A stretch of DNA of 11,789 nucleotides from DATMXS01 sp050260275 (GTDB taxonomy: Bacteria; Acidobacteriota; Terriglobia; Bryobacterales; Bryobacteraceae), in assembly GCA_050260275.1 (NCBI GenBank), contig JBLNBX010000197.1, positions 1 through 11,789 of the forward strand. Reading direction: 5' to 3'. Below the pieces are notes generated by a model that was not told where the DNA came from, did not search any database, and saw only the letters and a list, made by a program, of their open reading frames with translations. Each line of letters opens with the position of its first letter. Within the stretch, counting starts at the first letter, position 1. Of this stretch, positions 7,148 through 11,789 are shown piece after piece. The position numbers and the translations under genes were made by a program.

Positions 7148-7449
7148 AGATTCCGATACTACTAGATCCGGACGCGACAGGGCGCTGCAGGCGATCCCGC
7201 ATCAGGCGTTGACCCGGCAGGAAGCTCGCCGGGGCGTCACAGCGATAGCCCGGCGGATCCTGCGTGGGAGCCGGAGACGCCGCGCAAAGCCGGTGGGCGA
7301 AGAAGCCGGTTGGCGGAGAAGCTGGCTGGTTGGCGGGTAACGGCGCGCGCTTCACGGCCGAGTGCTGGGGGCCAACCCGGCCGGAGCCGCGAGGCGGCGC
7401 GCCACAGTGGAACGCACCGCCCCACTCCAAGAAACCTGCGCTGGCGGCG
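7148..7449. other. 302-bp spacer between ahpC and the rml operon
   Basis: No convincing gene is seen on either strand. The spacer must hold the 5' leader and probably the promoter of the minus-strand rml operon, plus the 3' end of the peroxiredoxin transcript. I found no clear -35/-10 pair; TAGTAT near 7160 (minus strand) is only a weak -10 resemblance. A 6-bp stem, CCCGGC at 7213-7218 against GCCGGG at 7228-7233, would fall in the rmlA leader. A run of imperfect 16-bp tandem repeats lies at 7289-7340. No hairpin followed by a T-run was found that would serve as an intrinsic terminator for the peroxiredoxin gene. Confidence 0.5.
7289..7340. repeat. Short imperfect tandem repeat, about three 16-bp units
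   Basis: Unit 1 (7289-7304) is GCCGGTGGGCGAAGAA and unit 2 (7305-7320) is GCCGGTTGGCGGAGAA, identical at 14 of 16 positions. A third, longer and more diverged unit follows (7321-7340, GCTGGCTGGTTGGCGGGTAA). The array lies in the non-coding spacer upstream of rmlA and does not extend into a gene. It could have arisen by local slippage. No function is evident. Confidence 0.5.
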
Positions 7450-7986
7450 TCAGACCTTCAGTGTCGCCTCGCCGCGCTGCCATCCGCAGGGGCAAAGCTC
7501 GCCGGTCTGGAGCGCGTCCAGAACGCGGAGCACCTCGTCGACGTTGCGTCCGACGCTAAGATCCGTTACGGATACGAACCGGATGACACCGTCGGGATCC
7601 ACTATGAAGGTTGCGCGCTGGCACACGCCCTCATTGGGGTCCAGAATGCCAAGGGCCCCCGACAGTTCGCGTTTCACATCGGCCAGCATGGGGAACGGCA
7701 GATCTTTCAGGTCGGGGTGTTGCTGCCGCCACGCCAGGTGGACGTACTCGGAATCCGTGGAACCGCCGAGAACCTGCGCGTTGCGCTCCTCGAAGTCGCG
7801 GAACCTCCTGCCGAACGTCGCGATCTCGGTTGGGCACACGAAGGTGAAGTCCTTGGGCCAGAAGAAGTAAACCTTCCACTTGCCCGCATAGTCCTGGTCC
7901 GTGATGGTCACGAAGGCGCGGTCCGGCTCTCTCGAAACGGTGGCCTTCACGCTGAACTCGGGAAACCTCTGTCCGACACCAAACAT
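7450..7986 (-). CDS. ahpC: AhpC-type peroxiredoxin (alkyl hydroperoxide reductase)
   Basis: A 178-residue thioredoxin-fold peroxidase that reduces hydrogen peroxide and organic peroxides in the cytoplasm. WPKDFTFVCPTE (43-54) holds the peroxidatic cysteine C51 with T48 and P44 nearby. R124 in VCQRATFIVD is the conserved active-site arginine. The C-terminus ELCPCGWQRGEATLKV contains a Cys-Pro-Cys pair, C165 and C167. This matches the mycobacterial AhpC layout, where two closely spaced C-terminal cysteines resolve the disulfide and AhpD serves as partner, more than the enterobacterial layout with a single resolving Cys. C121 is an additional cysteine. No ahpD or ahpF is adjacent. AGGAG lies about 13 bases upstream of the ATG, slightly far for a ribosome-binding site. 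It is transcribed away from the M28 peptidase and is probably its own unit. Confidence 0.93.
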   Translation of the reverse strand: MFGVGQRFPEFSVKATVSREPDRAFVTITDQDYAGKWKVYFFWPKDFTFVCPTEIATFGRRFRDFEERNAQVLGGSTDSEYVHLAWRQQHPDLKDLPFPMLADVKRELSGALGILDPNEGVCQRATFIVDPDGVIRFVSVTDLSVGRNVDEVLRVLDALQTGELCPCGWQRGEATLKV

Positions 7987-8210
7987 ATCTGTTCTATTTC
8001 TCCTTATGCCTGTGCGGCAATTGATGAGGAATCAGATAATTCGATGACGGGTGCCGCGCTGCGGATGCACGAAATTCGGACCCGGAGATCGTGGCGCCTG
8101 CGGGGCGGCGCGGGTGCGGTACGCTGGGCGTAACGCGCCGGAGCAGCCCGCGCGTTGCGCCGAGCAGCACTGCCGCGCCCGCTTTTGCTATGCTGCGTGC
8201 TCCTACCCCT
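7987..8210. promoter_or_regulatory. Divergent intergenic region between ahpC and the M28 peptidase gene
   Basis: These 224 bp must carry promoters for both divergent genes. On the plus strand, TGCTATGCT (8186-8194) resembles an extended -10 element (TGnTATnnT) and would start transcription about 10 bases before the peptidase ATG. No good -35 was found at the right distance. On the minus strand I could not identify a confident promoter for ahpC. A 12-bp inverted repeat at 8127-8161 lies within the region. An open reading extension from 8091 into the peptidase gene exists, but its composition (Arg/Gly/Ala-rich) and position before the signal peptide argue against translation. Confidence 0.4.
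8127..8161. repeat. 12-bp inverted repeat upstream of the peptidase gene
   Basis: GGCGTAACGCGC (8127-8138) faces GCGCGTTGCGCC (8150-8161) across an 11-base loop. All 12 positions pair if one T-G wobble is allowed. It lies 49 bp before the peptidase start and is not followed by a T-run on either strand. It could be a protein-binding site or an RNA hairpin. Confidence 0.5.
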
Positions 8211-9788
8211 ATGAAGAAAACGTGTGTGCGATTTGTGGTCCTGCTTGCTCCGCTTGCGCTACTCGCGCAGGAGCGGGTCGATCTGTCCGTTGTGAACCGC
8301 ATCAAGCAGGAGGCGTTCGAAAACTCGAAGGTGATGGAGAACGCCTTCTACCTTTCGGACGTGTACGGTTCCCGGATGGCGGGCTCGCCCGACTACCGCC
8401 GGGCGGCTGAGTGGGTGGTCAAGAAACTCAAGGAGATGGGCCTCGAGGACGCCAAGCTGGAGAAGTGGGGCAAGTTCGGCCGGAGCTGGTCGTACAACCG
8501 CATCGCGGTCAACATGCTGGAGCCGGTAAGGACTTCGCTCATCGCCGTGCCGATGGCCTGGTCGTCCCCGACCAAGGGACCGGTTGCGGGCGAGGTGGTG
8601 ATGGTGAACGCGCAGACGCCGGAAGACGTCGCGAAGTTCAAAGGCAAGGTGAAAGGCAAGTGGATCATCACGCAGGAGCCTCGTAACCTCGCGCCCCCGT
8701 TTGAGCCACACGCCAGGCGGTACACGGATGCGCAACTCGCCGCGATGGCGCAGGCCCCGGATCCATCACAGGGGCGTTCCGGACGCCGCGCCGACCCGTC
8801 CGCACAGTATCGCGTGCTCCGTGAGGTGATGCAGAAGATCGGTGAACTCGCGCGCGCTGAAGGCGCGCTCGGCATCCTGTCGCAAGGCCAGCGCGGGGAC
8901 GGCGGAACCGTGTTCCACAGCAGCGCCGGGAGCCGGACCGATAGGGAGTACCCGCCCGTCAGCATCGTGCTGGGAAGTGAAGACTACAACCGTATCGCGC
9001 GCCTTGTCGATGCGAAAATCCCCGTCAAGATCGAAGTCGATCTGGACGCGCAATTCTACGAGAACCAGGACGGGTATAACGTCGTAGCAAACCTGTACGG
9101 CGGGAGCAAGAAGGATGAGGTCGTCATCATCGGCGGACACCTCGACTCGTGGCACGCCGGCACCGGCGCGACGGACAACGCCATCGGATGCGCCGTGATG
9201 ATGGAGGTGATGCGGATCCTGAAGGCCCTCAATCTGAAGATGGACCGCTCGGTGCGAATCGCGCTCTGGGACGCCGAGGAGCAGGGCCTTATCGGCTCGC
9301 GCGAGTACGTCACGGCGCACTTCGCGGACCGCACGAAGATGGAGTTGAAAAAGGACCACGCGAAGGTTTCGGGCTACTTCAACATTGACAATGGCGCGGG
9401 CAAGATCCGAGGCGTCTACATGCAGGGCAATGACATGATGCGCCCGATCTTCGAGGCGTGGTTCGAGCCCTTCAAGGACCTCGGCGTAACCACCATCACC
9501 AACCGGAATACCACCGGCACGGACCACCTGTCGTTCGATGCAGTCGGCATCCCGGCGTTCCAGTTCATCCAGGACCCGCTGGACTACTCGGCGCGCACGC
9601 ACCACACCAACATGGACGTGTACGACCGGCTGCAGCCCGGCGATGCCATGCAGATGTCGGCCGTTGTGGCCTCCATCGTGTATCACGCCGCCACGCGCCC
9701 GGAATTGCTTCCGCGCAAGCCGCTGCCGAAGCCGAGCCCTGAGGCAAAGCCAGCGGCCGCACCCAAGGCTACGGCCGCCGCGCGGTAG
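8211..9788 (+). CDS. Secreted M28-family zinc peptidase with PA-like insertion (carboxypeptidase Q-like)
   Basis: A 525-residue protein starting MKKTCVRFVVLLAPLALLAQ, a clear signal peptide (two Lys, then a hydrophobic core, cleavage near residues 19-21). This decides the start against upstream in-frame ATGs at 8091 and 8190. Residues 22-105 are a helical N-terminal region with DVYGSRMAGSPDYRRAAEW. About 105-285 resembles a PA-type insertion. The M28 catalytic domain follows, with likely metal ligands H310 (GGHLDSW), bridging D322 (TDNA), general base E356 and ligand E357 (DAEEQGLIGS), D393 (FNIDNGAG) and H464 (HHTNMD). Spacing of the first four matches plasma carboxypeptidase Q, as I recall it. 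The tail (about 505-525) is Pro/Ala/Lys-rich. The enzyme probably cleaves peptides in the periplasm or outside the cell. No Shine-Dalgarno sequence is seen, so a very short leader is possible. Confidence 0.9.
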   Translation: MKKTCVRFVVLLAPLALLAQERVDLSVVNRIKQEAFENSKVMENAFYLSDVYGSRMAGSPDYRRAAEWVVKKLKEMGLEDAKLEKWGKFGRSWSYNRIAVNMLEPVRTSLIAVPMAWSSPTKGPVAGEVVMVNAQTPEDVAKFKGKVKGKWIITQEPRNLAPPFEPHARRYTDAQLAAMAQAPDPSQGRSGRRADPSAQYRVLREVMQKIGELARAEGALGILSQGQRGDGGTVFHSSAGSRTDREYPPVSIVLGSEDYNRIARLVDAKIPVKIEVDLDAQFYENQDGYNVVANLYGGSKKDEVVIIGGHLDSWHAGTGATDNAIGCAVMMEVMRILKALNLKMDRSVRIALWDAEEQGLIGSREYVTAHFADRTKMELKKDHAKVSGYFNIDNGAGKIRGVYMQGNDMMRPIFEAWFEPFKDLGVTTITNRNTTGTDHLSFDAVGIPAFQFIQDPLDYSARTHHTNMDVYDRLQPGDAMQMSAVVASIVYHAATRPELLPRKPLPKPSPEAKPAAAPKATAAAR

Positions 9789-9817
9789 CGCTATCATCCG
9801 TTCGCGAGCACGAGCCC

Positions 9818-9838
9818 GAGCGGAGCTTCTGCTCGCTC
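9818..9838. terminator. Possible hairpin terminator after the peptidase gene (no T-run)
   Basis: GAGCGGAGC (9818-9826) pairs with GCTCGCTC (9831-9838) over a TTCT loop, with one bulged G. It starts 30 bp after the peptidase stop. No T-run follows, so it is not a classical intrinsic terminator. Confidence 0.35.
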
Positions 9839-9840
9839 GC

Positions 9841-9880
9841 GGCCGTCACGCTGCGAATAATTCGTTGCGCCGTGGCGGCC
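9841..9880. repeat. 40-bp imperfect palindrome between the peptidase gene and trpC
   Basis: The outer arms GGCCGTCACG (9841-9850) and CGTGGCGGCC (9871-9880) pair over 10 bp with one T-G wobble. The centre contains a second short palindrome, CGAAT-A-ATTCG (9854-9864). It abuts the 9818-9838 hairpin. It could be part of the trp leader RNA, a terminator for the peptidase transcript, or a binding site. No T-run follows. Confidence 0.45.
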
Positions 9881-9911
9881 GTTCGCCTTCGCGCACAGCA
9901 GCACGCCTCTA

Positions 9912-9928
9912 CCATCGTGATACGATGG
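9912..9928. promoter_or_regulatory. Perfect 7+7 palindrome before trpC; candidate operator overlapping a -10-like element
   Basis: CCATCGT (9912-9918) and ACGATGG (9922-9928) are exact inverted copies around a GAT spacer. TGATACGAT (9918-9926) within it resembles an extended -10 element (TGnTAnnAT). The site ends 13 bases before the trpC ATG. Symmetry and position suit a repressor operator, or a hairpin that would affect initiation at trpC, for which no strong ribosome-binding site is seen. The regulator is unknown, and neither reading is proven by sequence alone. Confidence 0.45.
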
Positions 9929-9941
9929 AACATCCAACAGC

Positions 9942-10724
9942 ATGAACAGCCGCGTTCCCGACATTTTGGCGCGAATTGTCGAGTACAAGAAGGCGGAACT
10001 CGAAGCGTCCATAGTGTCTCGGGGCGAGCTTGAGGAGCTTGCGCGCGAGCCCCGCTGCAAGCGCCGCGACTTCCTCGCCGCGCTTAAAAACAACAGCCCT
10101 GCGATCATCGCCGAGTTCAAGAAAGCCTCGCCGAGCAAGGGAGCGATCACCACTGCGGACCCGGCACAGGTGGCACGAGAGTACGAGCGCGGAGGCGCGG
10201 CGGCTCTCTCCGTGCTCACCGACGAGAAGTTCTTCTCCGGCAGCCTCGACGACCTCGCGTCCGCCCGCGGCGCCTCGTTGCTACCCGTGCTGCGCAAAGA
10301 TTTCACGATTGACGAGTATCACGTTGCCGAGGCGGCGGCCTACTGCGCGGACGCGGTGCTGCTCATCGCGGCTATCTTCGAAAAAGGGCGCCTGCGCGCG
10401 TTGCGCGAGTACGCGGCCAAGCTCGGCCTCACTGCGCTGGTGGAGGTCCACGACGAGAACGATTTGCGCTCGGCGCTCGACGCGGGAGCGGATGTCATCG
10501 GCGTCAATAACCGCAACCTGCGCACGTTTGAGATCTCCATCGAAACCTCGCTCAGGCTGGCAAAGCTCATTCCCCCGCACGTGGTGAAGGTGGCCGAGAG
10601 CGGGATACGGTCCGTCAAAGACATCCGCGTGCTGCGCGAAGCCGGGTACAATGCGTTCCTCATCGGCGAGCACCTCATGCGATCGCGGGACCGGGCCGCC
10701 GCGGTCCGGGAGCTGCTCGCATGA
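9942..10724 (+). CDS. trpC: Indole-3-glycerol phosphate synthase
   Basis: A 260-residue single-function TIM-barrel enzyme that closes the ring of carboxyphenylamino-deoxyribulose phosphate to indole-3-glycerol phosphate, with loss of CO2 and water, in tryptophan synthesis. IIAEFKKASPSKG (55-67) carries E58 and K60. K119 lies in LRKDF, E168 in LVEVH, N189 in GVNNRNL, and E219/S220 in VAESGI. These correspond to the known catalytic and binding set of archaeal IGPS (E51, K53, K110, E159, N180, E210, S211). FLIGEHLM (239-246) is the phosphate-binding end of the barrel. The protein is full length. The start has no strong Shine-Dalgarno sequence and lies just after a palindrome. The stop overlaps the trpF start by ATGA. 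Confidence 0.97.
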   Translation: MNSRVPDILARIVEYKKAELEASIVSRGELEELAREPRCKRRDFLAALKNNSPAIIAEFKKASPSKGAITTADPAQVAREYERGGAAALSVLTDEKFFSGSLDDLASARGASLLPVLRKDFTIDEYHVAEAAAYCADAVLLIAAIFEKGRLRALREYAAKLGLTALVEVHDENDLRSALDAGADVIGVNNRNLRTFEISIETSLRLAKLIPPHVVKVAESGIRSVKDIRVLREAGYNAFLIGEHLMRSRDRAAAVRELLA

Positions 10725-11299
10725 TCGTGAAGATATGCGGCGTGACCACCGCTGACGACGCTCACGCCGCCGTGGACGCCGGGGCGAACGCGATTGGGTT
10801 TAACTTCTACGCCGCGAGCCCGCGCTACATCGATCCTGAGAAAGCCGCGGCCATCATGGAAGCGCTGCCCGCGGGCGTGCTCAAGGTAGGGATATTCGTT
10901 GACCACGTCTTACCGGTGGAGGGCCTCGACGTGGCGCAACTGTACGGAACAGCCCGGTGGAGCGGCCGTTTCTGGCGCGCCGTTCGCGCCGGAGAGGGTT
11001 TCCAGGCGGACGCCGTCGCGGACGAAGGCGAAGACGCGCTCGTCGTCGATGCGCCGCATCCGGCGCTACACGGCGGCACCGGACAGACGTTCGACTGGCG
11101 GCTGGCGCGCAGCGCGCGGCGGCGCATCGTGCTCGCCGGCGGTCTGGACGAAACCAACGTCCGCGAGGCCATCGAAACCGCGCGGCCGTGGGGCGTGGAC
11201 GCCTGCTCGCGCCTGGAGCGCGCTCCCGGATTGAAGGACCATCGCCGCGTGCGGGCGTTTGTCCAGGCCGCGCTCGCCGCCGCACCAGCAACGATATGA
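10721..11299 (+). CDS. trpF: Phosphoribosylanthranilate isomerase, compact form
   Basis: A 192-residue TIM-barrel protein that converts N-(5-phosphoribosyl)anthranilate to the deoxyribulose form, the step before TrpC. KICGVT (4-9) holds the catalytic base C6, R35 lies in SPRYI, and GGTGQTFDW (118-126) holds the catalytic acid D125. GGLDETNVREAI and GVDACSRLERAPGLKDH follow. It is shorter than usual (about 200-210). Segments before and after the QLYG motif (73-76, normally QLHG) each seem several residues short compared with the Thermotoga enzyme as I remember it, trimming helices 3 and 4. The phosphate-loop pattern VDVSSGVE reads VDACSRLE here. Both catalytic residues are present, so it is probably active. 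ATGA overlaps join it to trpC and trpB. Confidence 0.93.
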   Translation: MIVKICGVTTADDAHAAVDAGANAIGFNFYAASPRYIDPEKAAAIMEALPAGVLKVGIFVDHVLPVEGLDVAQLYGTARWSGRFWRAVRAGEGFQADAVADEGEDALVVDAPHPALHGGTGQTFDWRLARSARRRIVLAGGLDETNVREAIETARPWGVDACSRLERAPGLKDHRRVRAFVQAALAAAPATI

Positions 11300-11789
11300 A
11301 CATGACAGTCCCAGACGCGACCGGCCACTTCGGGCCGTACGGAGGTCGTTTCGTTCCCGAGACGCTCATGGCCCCGCTCGATGAACTTGAGGCCGCTTAC
11401 TTTGCCGCGCGTGAGGACCCCGCGTTCCGGGCTGAACTCGACGAACTGCTGACGAAGTATGCCGGGCGGCCCACTCCGCTCACGCCCGCGCGCAGGCTCA
11501 GCGCGAAGCTCGGCGGCGCGCGCATATACCTCAAGCGCGAGGACCTGCTGCACACCGGCGCGCACAAGATCAACAACTGCCTGGGGCAGATCCTGCTCGC
11601 GCGGCGCATGGGCAAGAAGCGCATCATCGCCGAAACCGGCGCGGGCCAGCACGGCGTGGCGACCGCAACCGTGGCGGCGCTGTTCGGGCTCGAGTGCGTG
11701 GTCTACATGGGCGAGGAAGACATGCGCCGCCAGGCGCTGAACGTCTTCCGCATGCGGCTGCTCGGCGCGAAGGTGGAGGCGGTGCGCAC
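11296..11789 (+). CDS. trpB: Tryptophan synthase beta chain, N-terminal part, cut by window edge
   Basis: Translation from the ATG at 11296 gives 164 codons open to the right edge. The start overlaps the trpF stop (ATGA); a second ATG at 11302 is possible. The protein begins MNMTVPDATGHFGPYGGRFV, and the FGxFGGRYVPE-type opening is typical of TrpB1. It continues with GRPTPLTPARRLS (57-69) and YLKREDLLHTGAHKINN (78-94), where K91 is the pyridoxal-phosphate lysine. AETGAGQHG (112-120) holds E113, the catalytic glutamate equivalent to E109 of the Salmonella enzyme. YMGEEDMRRQALNVFRM follows. TrpB joins indole and serine to make tryptophan in complex with TrpA. The order trpC-trpF-trpB suggests trpA lies next, outside the window. 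No Shine-Dalgarno sequence is seen, consistent with translational coupling. Confidence 0.97.
   Translation, partial: MNMTVPDATGHFGPYGGRFVPETLMAPLDELEAAYFAAREDPAFRAELDELLTKYAGRPTPLTPARRLSAKLGGARIYLKREDLLHTGAHKINNCLGQILLARRMGKKRIIAETGAGQHGVATATVAALFGLECVVYMGEEDMRRQALNVFRMRLLGAKVEAVR

Noticed and set aside
7213..7233. CCCGGC/GCCGGG stem in the rmlA leader as a riboswitch or terminator
   Set aside because: Only 6 bp of GC-rich stem, expected by chance in this composition, with no T-run and no recognised riboswitch core.
7396..7403. GGCGCGCC palindrome downstream of ahpC as a terminator stem
   Set aside because: A self-complementary 8-mer cannot form a looped hairpin alone, and no T-run follows on the minus strand.
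8091..8210. N-terminal extension of the peptidase from an upstream ATG
   Set aside because: The extra 40 residues are low-complexity Arg/Ala/Pro sequence placed before a clear signal peptide, which must be at the N-terminus.
8766..9797. Minus-strand open frame of 343 codons opposite the M28 peptidase
   Set aside because: The peptidase on the plus strand has a signal peptide and a full metal-ligand set. The antisense translation has no recognisable domain and is a codon-usage shadow.
9789..9941. Classical trp attenuator with a Trp-rich leader peptide
   Set aside because: No small frame with tandem TGG codons and no hairpin followed by a T-run was found in the 153-bp spacer.

Overview
The window is GC-rich, protein-coding DNA from a bacterial chromosome. 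Gene content and style suggest an Acidobacteriota member close to the Bryobacterales/Solibacter group. The pointers are an M28 peptidase of the type common there, a DUF3108 protein inside a glycan cluster and tight ATGA-overlapped operons. This placement is inference from sequence style, not a search result. No tRNA, rRNA, CRISPR array, insertion sequence or prophage gene was seen.

Region 1 (1-7147, minus strand) is one eight-gene operon for surface-glycan synthesis, read right to left: rmlA, rmlC-like, rmlB, GT4, GT4, GT4, a DUF3108 protein, and a fourth GT4 cut by the left edge. Spacing is very tight: ATGA overlaps at rmlA/rmlC and rmlC/rmlB, gaps of 2-6 bp elsewhere, and one 11-bp overlap. 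The only larger gap is 64 bp before the third GT4. RmlA makes dTDP-glucose, RmlB converts it to dTDP-4-keto-6-deoxyglucose, and the RmlC-like epimerase probably converts that to dTDP-4-keto-L-rhamnose. The GT4 enzymes would use this or other sugar nucleotides to build a polysaccharide. The final reductase, RmlD, is not in the window.

Region 2 (7148-8210) holds a 302-bp spacer, then a minus-strand AhpC-type peroxiredoxin (7450-7986), then a 224-bp spacer that separates it from a divergent plus-strand gene.

Region 3 (8211-9788, plus strand) encodes a secreted M28-family zinc peptidase with a PA-like insertion, resembling carboxypeptidase Q.

Region 4 (9789-9941) is a 153-bp spacer rich in inverted repeats: two adjacent hairpins, then a perfect 7+7 palindrome just upstream of trpC.

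Region 5 (9942-11789, plus strand) is the start of a tryptophan operon, trpC-trpF-trpB, joined by ATGA overlaps, with trpB cut by the right edge. TrpF is unusually short.

Most of the window is recognisable metabolism. I did not find convincing evidence of a wholly new system. The items most worth a second look are the glycan operon (no rmlD, short RmlA, variant RmlC, embedded DUF3108 protein), the compact TrpF and the structured trp leader.
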